A DNA stretch of 64,000 bases from positions 72,110,520 to 72,174,519 of the forward strand of contig CM069432.1 of the NCBI GenBank assembly GCA_035610365.1, read 5' to 3'. Each line of letters begins with the position of its first letter. The stretch's first letter is position 1. The notes beneath the pieces were generated by a model. The model was given only the letters and a program-made list of their open reading frames with translations. It did no database searches and had not been told where the DNA came from. A program made the position numbers and the translations under genes. The stretch is from Aquatica leii. Lineage: Eukaryota; Arthropoda; Insecta; Coleoptera; Lampyridae. Shown here piece after piece: positions 47,701 through 59,276 of the stretch.

Positions 47701-47976
47701 ATGCGCAAGCTTTGCGAAATAATTCTAATATATATCGAAAGCAAACAATATTTAAAATCAGAGTCAATACTTACTGGTAAGTTTGTTGTAAATTTTTTGA
47801 TAGTTTCCAATCATTCACTAATTGATGTAGTGAGTTATGTCCTGCAAGCAACTTGCTATGAAATGATGGATCCATGTCGTATAGTTACAAAGAAAAGACT
47901 GTCGGAGTCACGTGACACGTTAATTTATCTTTGCCGCAGCTTTTACAAAGAGTTTAACATATATTGCGAACCTTAA
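47701..47976 (+). CDS. Hypothetical 91-codon frame, perhaps transposase fragment
   Basis: A frame in a less AT-rich patch. The segment IVSNHSLIDVVSYVLQATCYEMMDPCRIVTKKRLSES is loosely like the region of hAT transposases with a conserved hydrophobic helix followed by P-R-x-T/L and SR residues, but no zinc-binding BED domain or catalytic residues are present. A GTAAGT donor-like word lies inside. It may be a decayed hAT fragment or no gene at all. Confidence 0.2.
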   Translation: MRKLCEIILIYIESKQYLKSESILTGKFVVNFLIVSNHSLIDVVSYVLQATCYEMMDPCRIVTKKRLSESRDTLIYLCRSFYKEFNIYCEP

Positions 47977-50900
47977 TTTCAATTAAATTGCTGATACCTT
48001 ATTTTAGACCAGCGTGGCCTACTTGTGGTTTCGTAGTAATTTGATACATACTTTAATCTTATAAAAATTGGTTAAATTTGATCAATATGTAGTCTTAATT
48101 CTAACAAAACATTTTGCTTGTATAATTATAATTATGACTGACTTAATAAAAACATGTTTGGATTGCAATAAGAAATTTATTTTAAGTTTTAGAACATGTA
48201 GATTTAATTTTATTTGAATGTAGATCAATTTTAGAAAAAAAAACAAATACTTTAAATATGAAATTGTAATGATTACATTCAGCATAAAATTTTACTCCGT
48301 GTTGGAATGTATTTTATCTTATATATTATGTAAGTAAAAATTCTATTAAGTCAAGAGAATCAAGTAACGACAACGGTATTACATCAACTTTATTTTTGAT
48401 TAACTTATCTCTAAACAGATCAAATTAAAATTTAGTTACTAAAAGAAGGTTACTTGAAAACTGCAGTTATTATTGAAATTATTAGAAGGTTTTATGATTA
48501 TTATGTGTCTCTTTTTATTATAAATGTAAAGAAATTTTACATTCAATATCAAAATTTGTTGTAATCGACTTAACTGAACGACAACAGAACATACATTTTT
48601 TATACAACGAGCATATTTTGAAATGCATGTAATCATTGATAAATTAATTGTACTAATAAAAACTAAACCACACATACACAAAATTGGCGTGCACAATAAG
48701 CTGATAGTGTAGAATAAAGTTTTAAAATATTTTGCTGGTCGAGTTAAATACGAGTTTAATTCTATTTTTAGAAAGAATTTTTTTTATTTGACTTGTAATT
48801 TTATGAGTGTAGAATAGAAATCTGATTCAAAAGTAAAGATGTCTTTGAATGATACTGTGTCCCAAAAACGTCGAAAAATGAAAGAGAATCAGTATCCTTG
48901 ATTTCCATAATAAATTTGATGTATGTACAGATGTTAGTTGTATATCGAAAAACCCATATAACTCGAGATTGCTAAGAATTTTACTTGTTATCACGTCATT
49001 GACATATTTAAAGTTAAGTTTTAAAAGTTTTTTAAAAAGTTTACAAAAGCTTTAACCAAAACATAAAATGATTTTAATTTAAATTTATATATTTCAAATG
49101 TATAAATAAATAACTTTTGTATTGAAACGTATATTAATAATCAGTACTAACGAAACAGTCATAAAATATTTTGATCTATTTGTTTTTATTTTTATATAGC
49201 TTTATACAACAGCATAAAATATTCTTTCTGTACAATTTATGCTTTTTTTTGAACTTGATATGTATAACACGTAGTTTGACTAATGTTGATCTAAATAAAT
49301 TATTTTTATGTAAATTGTTTTGTTGTTCTTATATAGATCTTTAAACTGCTAAAGTATGTAAATTGTTTGTCATATAAATCAGATTGTGATAACATATTGG
49401 TGACGTTTAATATTTTACACAGCTTTTCTTCATTTTTATTGTACAATGCATTCATTGACTTTATTTGTTTTGTTTATTTTCTTAAAGCTTGATTTAATTT
49501 TTGAGTATTTTTTTGTATGTAATTAAATGCTATTGTTATCTATTTAACATTGACTACAGTTAATTAATTGACAAAACAATTACTGTTGTTTAATGGTATT
49601 ATTAAAAAAAAAAGTGCTTATACCGTTTCTAAAAGCATGTATTGAAAAATCATGAATGTGTTACACAAAAGTTTTAATTAAAATGAGGTTTAAACGTGAA
49701 TGAATTTTTAAAAAAACTAAACTTTTATTATGTTAGTGAAAAATAATTAGTTTAATAAAAAATTGTTAACACATTGTTTTTTACAAATTTTTAATTTATT
49801 AAATTAGTTTAGTATTTATTTATCGGTATTACTATTAGAGTACTTAATAGTCATTATTTAAAAATGGGTTATAATAATAATATTAATCTCAAGTAACGAG
49901 GAACTTTACTCTGTCTACCGTATAAAATATAAGCGCCTGTTAACGAGCCACTGTTCTTATCCATCTTCTTAGCCTTTTCGTACTTCTATTTTGAGAACTC
50001 TTTCGTTCTCTAAATTTAAGGTTTTTATGAACAAGTTGAATATCTCTCTACTATATCACTTACGCTTGACTTCACGCGACTTGCCTAATTAAGGATTTGT
50101 ATTCTTATAATTAAATATACGCTACAAATCATTAATCTAAATCCTTATTTATTTTAAAGATTTAGAATCAATTACTATTCATTAACAGTTTTTTGAGCAT
50201 AATTTAAATACATTTTTATATTACTATATCAAATAAACCTAATTCGATTGAATTTAACTAATTAAAACAATGTAAAAATACTTTGAGAACGGTTTCTATA
50301 CATGTTTTTTTTTTACGATAAACACCTATACAAACATCATTCAACATTTTCATTAAAATACTTGTCATGCTTAATGCAGAATTACATGTATTTAAATAAT
50401 TCATTTAAACAAGTAAACAAACTAATTTAAATAAGCAATTAACTTCTAATAAAGATTCTTTTGCACAAAATTTAGTTTTTAGTATTATAAGTATTAATTT
50501 TGTGTAACTAGGTATATATAGGCATATTAATAAAAAAATCTACATTTCTTATTTTGGAATTTATATGTTTAATAATAATTTAACTGTGACTATTCCAAAT
50601 AATATGTTTAATAAAGCTACTTCAATTGTCTCTACTTTTTTTAATTAATTAATAAGCATCAATCAACATCAAATAGTCAACTCTAAAATCTACATACATA
50701 ACAAAAACTAAATTTTATACAATCGCTTAATAGAATGACGTTGAGATTTGGGTTTTTGATAACAATAATCAAATGATGACAATATCCAAAGTTTAGTAAA
50801 AAAACCAAATAAATGTTTATTAGTTAGAAAGCAGTAAATACATACAGCGTCTATTTGATTAACAGGTTGTTAATTTAGAAGTTAAAATCATAGCATCAGT

Positions 50901-51621
50901 ACAGGCAGAAAATGTCAAAATAAAAATTTACATAAAATGTTTAAAAAATCAAAAATTTTGAGCCAAATAAATCGAAAATTACGGATCTGTAGCATTAACT
51001 AGTTTGTTGATACCGTTAATAAAAATAAATACAAAATAACGTTATTGCATAAGATGTAGTTAAATGAAGTTGTTATTCTAAGAATCAGTATTTTTAGGAT
51101 ACAATGATAAAATTTTGTACTCTAAACAAGCGTATTGTAAAAATTCATGCAAAATAGGTTATTGTTCCGGTATAGCAACAAAATTAAAACAAAAATTGAT
51201 AACATAAGTTATGATTACTATAAACAATGTTTTTTTCTATGTAGTAGCAGACGTCCGCCCCGTTCTTTGATAAACTGCGTGCAATATATAAGCAAACTAC
51301 ATTACTATTTTTTTTTAAATTTGATATATTAAACAATATTCATTAATTGGTGTTTTTTAACAATTATATTTAATGTTACATGGTAAATAGTTAGTTACAT
51401 ATTTTAATATAAAACGTAAAATGGTCTAGAACTAAAACACCTTCTTCAGCTTCTGTTAAATAATTAATTTTTGTATGGAGATGCAAAATGTATTTTTGTG
51501 TCATTTATTTCAGGAGTTTAAGCAAAAGCGTTGAACATTAGTGTAGCGATTTAATTTGTTCTCTAAAAGATTATGAAACTCTGATTCACCAATAGAAGTC
51601 ATCGTGCAACCTATGAAAAAA
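47977..51621. other. AT-rich DNA, nothing recognised
   Basis: Long AT-rich interval. A patch at 49890-50100 is less AT-rich and includes a TATAAAATATAAG box and CTTTCGTTCTC word; it might be a fragment of an LTR, with no boundary seen. Confidence 0.5.
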
Positions 51622-51830
51622 TAAAGCCCGTATTAGACGATGCAATTTTTGTGCAATTATTGCAGCTATTTCTTACTGCAAAAAATTTCACGAATAATTG
51701 CATTGTGTATTTATAAAATTGCATATGCAAGTTATTGCTGCAATTATTGCACATGCAATTTTTCGATTTAGAACTTGTGCTATTTTTATAGCATATTTTC
51801 TGCAATTTTTTGGTAACATTTTATTTTTAC
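51622..51830 (+). repeat. Harbinger 5' end with subterminal TGCAATTATTGCA repeats
   Basis: TAA (51622-51624) then AGCCCGTATTAGACGATGC fits a PIF/Harbinger end with 3-bp target site. The next 200 bases contain repeated TGCAAT/ATTGCA words, including GCAATTATTGCA twice, likely transposase binding sites. The matching right end was not found. Confidence 0.6.
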
Positions 51831-51902
51831 TAACTTTATGTTTACTTTACTAATAATACTCTTCTAACAATAGATTTATTTTTTGAATTAATTATTGCCT
51901 CT

Positions 51903-52960
51903 AGTGTGGTTTCCATAGAAAAAAGAGACAAAGGAAACAACGACGCTGTTGAGTTAGATACTGGCGGCTTAATGGTGATCCCTCAAAAGGAAACTTAAAT
52001 TTATTAGACGAATTTCAAGAAGTCTGCCATTTATCTTAATTGTAAACAGATGGATGAAACAACTTTTGAAAAGTTGCTACAGCTAATAAGACTAGATATT
52101 GAAAAACAAAACACAGTGATGAGGGAAGCGATTTCAGCAAAACATCGCTTAATAATCACATTACGCTTTTTAGCAACAGGAAGTTCATACACGAGTTTGA
52201 TGTATGACTTTACAGTATCACAATCTGTTATTTCTCAAATAGTTCCAAATGTTTGCCGATCAATTTATAAAGGGTTAAAACATAATTACTTACGGGTGAG
52301 CCTTAAGCTTTGGACAATCCAATATATAGTCTAATAAAACCAATTTTATAGGTTTCTAATAGAATAGTTGATTGGCTAAATGTGGCAGGAGAGTTTAGAC
52401 ATATTTGGAATTTTCCTTCAATGCTTAGGTGCGATGGATGGTAAACATATAGAATTTAGAGCATTAAGAAATAAAAGCAGTAACAGTCTACTAGCACTCA
52501 TAGATGCACACTAAAATTCTTCGTATATTGATGTAGGTACTAATGGTAGAGTATCGGATGAGGGTGTGTTTAGAAATAGTCAATTATATCACACATTGCA
52601 AACAAATATGTTAAGTTTTTCTGAAGAGGCTACTTTACCAGGCGGCACAAAAGATGTACCTTATGTCATAGTAGCTGATGCAGCATTCCCCCTTGAGCAG
52701 AGCATAATGAGTTGTTGAAAATGCATTTTCATTTTAGCAAATCGTTTTTGCATTCTGCTCACAACGAATGATTTAGACGTGGATCAAGTTTAAGAAATTT
52801 TTCTTGCATGTTGCACACTGCATAATTTTCTAAGCACTGAATGTAAAAACAGTTATTGAGAATCAGAGGATTATGATAAGAATGTAACTTTTGAATATAG
52901 ACTTAGCCAACAAATTATATCCAAGATATCCAAAAGAAATTTTTCAAATAATTTAATGGT
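51903..52960 (+). pseudogene. PIF/Harbinger DDE transposase relic with a 56-bp intron
   Basis: Residual DDE_4 (HARBI1-like) transposase. The cleanest part, 52050-52295, holds MDETTFEKLLQLI and MREAIS...RLIITLRFLATGSSY, the conserved N-terminal helices. A GT-AG intron fits at 52296-52351 and restores VSNRIVDWLN. Further fragments in other frames: CLGAMDGKHIEFRA (52418-52460, first catalytic Asp), YIDVGTNGRVSDEGVF (52527-52575), PYVIVADAAFPL (52658-52695, second Asp), ILANRFCILLTT and FLACCTLHNFLSTE. A deletion removes the region with the catalytic Glu. Inactive. Confidence 0.83.
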
Positions 52961-53256
52961 GTTGGAAGTGTCATGGGAATATAATAAGTTTTGTATCGTT
53001 TGATGAGGTTGCAAAAAACGTTAAGTATCAAATTAAAATCATAATCTGCATTATTTTTTATTTAACTTAAAATACAATCATGCAAATGTCAGTACCTCTT
53101 ATTAAAATTATATTGTCTACACCAGGTATTTATTTTTAGACACCCAACATTGTTGTCATATAAATTAAATAGTAAAGATACCAGTTAGTAAAGATTTCGT
53201 TTTTAATTAAACTGTATTATATGTATATGATATTTTACTTTCATTATACTGCTCAT
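52961..53256. other. Spacer between Harbinger relic and tandem-repeat element
   Basis: AT-rich; no right Harbinger end was recognised. Confidence 0.5.
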
Positions 53257-53299
53257 ACAGAGTGGGTCATTAAAAATAAAACACCCCTGTTTTGAGGCA

Positions 53300-54270
53300 C
53301 TTAAACTAGTTTCTTAAAAAAACGCTCAGACAGGCCAATTTTAGAGTTTTGGGAAACAACTTTAGATGTCAAACTTGACATTGACACATTAATGCCCTAG
53401 CCCTAGCAATTTCTAATTCAAGAATTTAAATAGGAAAAAGCGGTCAAAAGACCCCTCATTTAAAGCGTCTTTTAATTCTCTATGCGACAGCATAACCGAA
53501 AGTGATTTTATTCAATTTTTTTTCGTTCCCATAATAAACAATCCTCTAGAATAATTAAGGTAGAGAAGACTAATTTCTTAAAAAGCGTTCAGACAGTTTG
53601 ATTTTTAATTTTTAGGAAACAACTTTAGATGTCAAATTTCACATTGGCACATCAACCCTCTAGCTCCAGAAACCCCTAACTCAAAAATTTAAATAGGAGA
53701 CGAGAGTCAAACGACCTCTCATTTAAAGCGTTTCTTAATTCTCTATGTGACAGCATGATCGAAAGTAGTTTTATTGAATTTTTTTCGTCTCTATGAAAAG
53801 CAATCCTATAGATTAACTATGGTAGAGGAGACTAGTTTTTTGAAAAACACTCGGTCAGGTCAATTTTTGATTTTTAGGAGAAAACTCTTGATGTCAGACT
53901 TGACATTGACACATCAACCCTCTAACTACAGCAACCCCTAAATCAAAAATATAATTAGGGGAAGAGATTCAAACGACCACCTCATTTAAAGCGTTTTTCC
54001 ATTTTCTATGCGACAGCATAACCAAAAGTAGTTTTGTTCAATTTTTTTTGTCTCCAAAAACAACCCTCTAGATTAACTAAGGTGACGGTGTTGTTTTAAA
54101 AATCCTAAAACACGCCAGCTTAAGTTTTTGAACAGCACATTTTGATGTCAAATTTAACTTTGTCAGGTCAACCCCTTGGCCCTAACAACTCCCAACAAAA
54201 ACAAAAATTACTGTAATTACCCTCATTTTAAAAGTCTCTGGATTCTCTTTGTGAGTGCATCATTGTTTTT
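53300..54270 (+). repeat. Four tandem units of about 260 bp
   Basis: The word GATGTC followed by A-x-x-TT-x-AC(A/T)TTG recurs at 53365, 53628, 53890 and 54144, spacings 263, 262 and 254. Each unit also contains CCCT(C/A)ATTTAAAGCGT-like and CTATG(C/T)GACAGCAT words. The fourth unit is the most diverged. Confidence 0.9.
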
Positions 54271-54346
54271 AAGTTTATGAAAAATTTTAAAAGTGTAGGA
54301 AAAAATTAAAACATCAAAATTAAACGTCAGAAAAAATTTTTATTAA

Positions 54347-54520
54347 TTCAACAAATGCTCAAATTGTGCGCTACCAACTTCCATGCAATACTACAAATTT
54401 TTCTCGAAACGTTTCTTTACATTTTGAAGGATCTGTGGCGTAGTTTGGTGGCATTCTTCAATATTGCGTCGACGCAGTTCTTCCAGAGACCCTGGTTCTG
54501 ATGCGTAAATTTTACTTTTT
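54347..54520 (-). pseudogene. Transposase C-terminus (mariner-like)
   Basis: On the minus strand from 54520: SEPGSLEELRRRNIEECHQ, then an ILQNVKKRFEKN helix, one stop, and MEVGSAQFEHLL at the end. The pattern of a basic helix, R-x-x-x-C and a final G-x-x-FEHL is the usual C-terminus of Tc1/mariner-type transposases. The catalytic domain is absent. It sits inside the tandem-repeat element and was presumably its own transposase. Confidence 0.7.
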
Positions 54521-54526
54521 TTTACT

Positions 54527-54655
54527 GTGGCATAAAAAATTGAAAGACGCTTCAAATGAGGGATCGCCCATTTTCCATATTTAAATTCTTGAGTTAAGGG
54601 TTGCTGGGGATAGAGGGTTGATGTGTCAATGTCAAGTTTAGCATCAAAAGTTAAT
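54527..54655 (-). repeat. Inverted partial copy of the 260-bp unit
   Basis: Reverse complement contains GTCAA..TTGACATTGACACATC-type sequence, CAACCCTCTA and CCTCATTTGAAGCGTC, matching the direct units at 53300-54270. It forms the right arm of the inverted-repeat element. Confidence 0.85.
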
Positions 54656-54756
54656 AAAAATTAAAAATACAAAAACAGGAATATTAGTAGTAAAGTTTTT
54701 GATCTCATAATGAACAATTCTGTCTCTCTGTGTTTCTTAAAATTGTAAATTTGATT

Positions 54757-55168
54757 AATACATTTTTTGTCGATCGTCTGTTAATAGCAAGATTAACGTA
54801 TAATAATGTAGCAGAAATAGATCGTTAATGACAGCTATTCATAAACGATTGTAAACCAATGAATGATGTTCTGTTACTAAATGATTTTGTATAACAACCA
54901 ATAAAATCGTTAGCTACTACTGATTTACCGATATTGCGCGATTACTAGATATAACAACGGGTTACGTATACTTTAGTTTTCTTATAATTTCACACGTTTT
55001 ACTAACCTACGATCAACGAAATAACTTTAAAACTAACTCGTTTGTTAATCGGCGACAAATAATCTCTACAACATTAACGCGTTTGTTTGCTACACTCGCT
55101 CACGGCGTTTAAATGCCTTGATTATTAATCGCTATCGTTAACAACCTTGTTCGTTAATCAACTATTAA
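54757..55168 (-). repeat. Dispersed repeat, copy 2 (partner at 44448-44795)
   Basis: About 410 bp, inverted relative to copy 1. It is slightly longer than copy 1 because of internal segments near 54840-54890. No coding potential. Confidence 0.8.
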
Positions 55169-55224
55169 AAGTGCTGTTTATGCTGTATTAATGTTTATAC
55201 TTATTAATGCGTATCTTGCTAAGT

Positions 55225-55327
55225 ATGACAAAGACTTGATGAAAATTTATATTAAATCTACAATCTTTAAAGAATTATAATTTAAAAATTGTAGATTTAA
55301 TATAAATCTTGATCAAGTCTTTGTCAT
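55225..55327. repeat. Hairpin with 40-bp arms
   Basis: 55225-55264 and 55288-55327 are reverse complements with only two or three mismatches and a 23-base AT-rich loop. Arms begin ATGACAAAGACTTGAT and close at TAAATCTACAAT. The fold would be a near-continuous 40-bp duplex, the size of a primary or precursor microRNA stem or a small fold-back transposon. No TSD was recognised. Confidence 0.85.
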
Positions 55328-56042
55328 TAGAAACGTTAGATGTACTATTCGTTTTGTTTTCTAATGTATTGTACATACAAAATTATCAGAAAAGATCAAG
55401 GAAAATACTGAAAAAAGAAAAAGTCAGGAAGTTTAAAAATACAGAACTGATGTAAATACATTTTTTTTAATATTAAATTTGTATTTACATAAATCAATAA
55501 TGAAGCAATTTTTTTTGTGGACAATGTACACGTCTAACAACTTTAAAGAAGTAACTACTTTTTACGATGCGGATGTTAATTTCTAAATTTCTGCAACTTG
55601 TCTCTGATGTTTTCTATTTTGGTATTTAATAAAAAAAATTTATTCATTTATATTAACAAGGCACTTATATATTTTCAATTATCTATAAAATTCTCAAAAA
55701 AAGTCGAATATAACTGTAAATAATATACATTTAGTTAGGTTTTTCAATATGGTATCATTTTAAAATAAAAATATAATTTTGCTTGTTAAATTTAAAGTTT
55801 TTTTTGAACACTGAATAATACATTTCCAAAATGTTAAATTTCTAAATCATGCAGTGACTGTATCTTCAAAAAATAACATTTTGATGTTGCTTTCAGCCAA
55901 TTCTTTTATTATAGGTGGTGTACAAAGTATTTCTAACATTCATTCAAAACTGCTGTCTGTTTCAATTTATAATTTCTATCCTACATTTACATAAATAAGG
56001 GCTGTCAAGTTCACAAACAATTGTTTTGAAATCCTGTTACTA
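55328..56042. other. AT-rich DNA, nothing recognised
   Basis: No supported features before the piggyBac relic. Confidence 0.6.
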
Positions 56043-57345
56043 ATGACAACCCATTTTCTAACCGACGCAAAACTGGAAACATTATGTAATGTATTTGAAA
56101 GTAATGAATCTATTCCAGAAACAGAAGATTATACTAATGAGTCGGACTATAAGGTTAGTGACGTAAATAATACCAAAACAGACAAACATGTAAATGAATG
56201 TGTGAAAGTAATTGAGCAAAGAATCAAAATGTACATCGGAAAACACAGTTATTTCCGGAACATGGAAAAAGATCTGTGGCAAATGTAATACATCTTACAC
56301 CTGACCTAACAGGATATGCCACTTCTAGGATCGATAATCTAGTCTTTGTTCTAAGAATTTATAAACTCAACACACGAAAAAATTATTTTGAAAATGACTA
56401 ATATTAAAGTCAAAATGTGTTTGGTAATGACTGGAAAAACTTAGATGACATTACTTTGCAACCATTCATGGGTTTAGTATTAGTAACCGGTGTTTATAAA
56501 TCTTATGGTTAATCTATTAAGAGTTTGTAGAATGCAGAAATAGGTAGGTCTAGTTTTGATGCAAGGAAGAAGTAATTTTATTGTATTTTACGTGTGTTAC
56601 GCATTGCTAATAAATGTATTTGTCGAAAAAGAAAGAAATGTGATAATTAGCATCAATACAAGAACTTTGGCAAAAATGAATTAAAATAATCTGAAAACTA
56701 TATAATCCTACTTGTAACTGTTGACAAACAATTAAATAAAAACATGGATTCTATGTGATACTGCAAATTCTAATGTTCTTAAAGCACTAGTATATACGTT
56801 ATAGAAAACAATAACCTGGTGCAGCTTTTGAAAAAAATAAAGGAGTTCGCGTTGTTTTAGATGTGACTTATAAGCTTAGAAGACAAAAGTTACATGTGAT
56901 AATTTTTTCAGCTCATATAAGTTAAGAGAAATGCTTCTGAAAAAAAATAAACTTACGATGTTTGCAATTCGAAAAAATAAGCCAGAACTACCTATGGTGC
57001 AGAAAAAGATTTATATACTTCAACATTTAATTTTACCAAACATACAACAGTTGTATCCGTATATACGAAAATAGAATAAAAAAGTCATTCTAATAAGTAC
57101 AATGCATCAAAGACAACTTAAAGCAAAAAATTATTCTTGATTATCACTCCACGAAAGAAAGCAGTTGGTACATTATATCAAGTAATGGCATTCAAAAACC
57201 TATACCAGCAAGCGTAAAATAAAAAAATTGCAAGAATTTGTATTTTAAAACTTACATGATATTAGTACAAACAACGAACTATAAACAAAACATTTTATAT
57301 AGAAGAGTTTACTTAGAAGAACTGCAGAAACTACTAATACCCTTT
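56043..57345 (+). pseudogene. piggyBac transposase, third copy, broken
   Basis: The opening 81 codons (56043-56288) are an acidic N-terminus such as precedes the DDE domain. Later frames give LTPDLTGYATSRIDNLVFVLRIY, then WKNLDDITLQPFMGLVLVTGVYKSYG (56432-56510, the conserved hydrophobic block), NKGVRVVLDVTYKL (56842-56885), a degenerate KNKLTMFAIRKNKPELP (56943-56995), then YLEELQKLLIP near 57310-57345. Domain order is that of piggyBac. Numerous stops and deletions; the catalytic acidic residues cannot all be located. Confidence 0.7.
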
Positions 57346-57605
57346 AACGAAGTCACACTTACAATACTAGTTAAAACGCTACTTGATTGTGTTGTTTTTA
57401 TGTATTGTTTAATGATATCGCGACTTTTATATTTGATCACATGAGAATCAATAAACTGGTAAATCCATTAAACCTATCTAACGAGTCACGGTCTCTATAT
57501 TTTTAATTAAAAATTATGTAATAGCGAAGGCTTCCACGGCGAGAGTCTGTACTAAGATGAAAACGTTTTCCGGGTTTGGACCGTATCATTTTTGTAACCA
57601 AAGTT
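57346..57605. other. Junction between piggyBac and PLE relics
   Basis: No coding sequence; contains the start of a PLE-like non-coding end with AACGTTTTCCGGG. Confidence 0.4.
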
Positions 57606-57607
57606 GC

Positions 57608-57646
57608 AAACGTTTTGCTCACTTTCGTAAGGGGCTTTATCAGAGT
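57608..57646 (-). ncRNA. Hammerhead-ribozyme-like motif, minus strand
   Basis: Reading the minus strand: CTCTGATAAAG, then a stem CCTTAC-GAAA-GTGAG and GCAAAACG. This is close to the hammerhead core (CUGAUGA, stem II, GAAAC) with one changed base in each conserved box (A for G in the first, an A for G before AAAC). It precedes a PLE coding region of opposite strand. Confidence 0.4.
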
Positions 57647-57659
57647 TTCAATTATTGGA

Positions 57660-59275
57660 ATCCAAGAAACGTAAAGTTTCATCCTTTACTAACTTCTTAA
57701 AGACGGTTGTCAATTTAAATAGTTTAGTTCTCACTTCAGAAGAGGAATCGGTTTGAATTGCTTCCAAACGTATTCCTAAAGATGATTTTGTATGTGCTGT
57801 CGAGTCTTCTATAATACATCTTCCTTGTCACATATCAGATCCCATTTGTATTCACACTGGAAAAATTATCAATTCATCTAAAATTCTCAAATCCAACATT
57901 CCAACAAGTCGAAAGAGTTAGCCCTAAAAATTTTTGTAGAAACCTTAATATTATATTTCTTCCAGCCGACAAAGGCAACGCTACTGTCGTTTTGAACCAA
58001 ATTGATTATGTTGCAAAATTCATTCTTTTTTGTCTGAGGAAATGTACGTTCTTCTAACTCGTAATCCCACTTCGAGAATTGAACGTGAAGTTACCCACAC
58101 TATTAAATATTCTAATATACCTCCTGAAACTAAACGTCGACTTACCCCTTCAGATTCAAAACCACCTTGTCTATACGGATTTCTTGAAGTTCATTCCCTT
58201 TCAACATATCGTCAATACTATCCAATCTCCTACCTACAAACAAGCCAAGTTCTTGTTCTGGTTCAACATTTTTTGCGAATTTACAGGTAAAACCTCTTCT
58301 CACGTCCTCAACTTTTAGCATTTTATTTAAAAACTGGAACCCTAAGATCTTCTTGTGAGCTTTGCAGTTATTTCACTTTTTACTAAAGTTCCTATTAAGG
58401 ATTGGTTTATTATCATCGAACCCATTTTGTCTCAACATGGAAAGGACTTGAGTTTGGTTTTTCTTATTGATAAGTGTTTATCCTCCACTTACAATTTAAT
58501 AACAAGTTTTAGGAACAGGTTTGTTGTTGCTATGGGTTTTTCTCTATCACCGGTTTTAGTTAATATTTTTATAGAATCTTTTGAAACGGTTGCTTTGGAA
58601 TCATTAAGATTAGGTATGTTGACGACACGTTTATTGTTTAGTCTTATGGTCATTTCGAATCAAGTTTATTATGAAAAATGAAAGCAATGGTTCTTCTACA
58701 TTTTTTAACGTTTTTGTAAGTCGTAAGCCTGACGGACTTGGACCATTCTGTTTATTGTAAACCCACCCATAGGGACAAAAACGTTTTGTTATTGAATCTT
58801 TAGTTCATCGAGTTTTTTCTATTTGCCAACCTAAGAATTTAGACTCGGAACTCCGTCATCTTACTAGAATCAGTGAACATTCACGTACTCGATTACCTAA
58901 GAACATTTCTACTTCTGAGTCCATTTTGAAATTGGCTTTTTTATTCTAGTAACTCTGCGGTGTTTGCATTGAGCCATACGTTCTAAATCAGCAGTGGCAG
59001 AACATGTGTGAAACCAAGGACACACGCTGAACTTTGACCAAACAAAAGTGTTAGCTAGAACTCCTTTCTACTTTCCCAGACTAATCCCCGAAGCTGTGGA
59101 AATAGAAAAACATCCATGTAATATAAATCGAGAAGACGGTTTAAGACTCAGCAAATCTTGGCTACCAGTATTATATCCTCTAAGACAAAGATCGACCTTC
59201 TTGGAGAGGACACAAACACTTACTCCGAGTAATAACGAAGTCAGTCAAGCGGTAATGGAAAGATAAGGTCCATTC
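57660..59275 (+). pseudogene. Second Penelope-like element, RT plus GIY-YIG, broken
   Basis: Upstream fragment CAVESSIIHLP (57790-57830), then LPADKGNATVVLNQIDYVAKF (57960-58022), EEMYVLLTRNPTSRIEREVT (58033-58095), CLYGFLEVHSL (where the family has YGLPKIHK), VSFAVISLFTKVPI (58357-58398, the first catalytic Asp of SFDVVSLF replaced by Ala) and VAMGFSLSPVLVNIFIESFE (58533-58590). The YxDD core is lost to a deletion and shift at about 58620-58650. Endonuclease remnants: KVLARTPFYFPRLIPEAVEIEK and NREDGLRLSKSWLP (59046-59177). It is a different PLE subfamily from the copy at 17.3 kb. Confidence 0.85.
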
Positions 59276-59276
59276 T

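Larger units (their letters stand above)
53257..54723. mobile_element. Mariner-like relic with tandem-repeat ends
   Basis: Left end ACAGAGTGGGTCATTAAAAA and, in reverse complement, right end ACAGAATTGTTCATTATGAG are similar and define about 1.47 kb. Next to the left end are four direct copies of a unit of about 254-263 bp; next to the right end is one partial copy in reverse orientation; between them lies the C-terminal part of a transposase on the minus strand. This is a composite inverted-repeat architecture, the left arm having expanded to four units. The rest of the transposase has been deleted. Confidence 0.6.

Noticed and set aside
53300..54270. CRISPR-like array
   Set aside because: Units are about 260 bp and contiguous without spacers; eukaryotic tandem repeat of a transposon arm.
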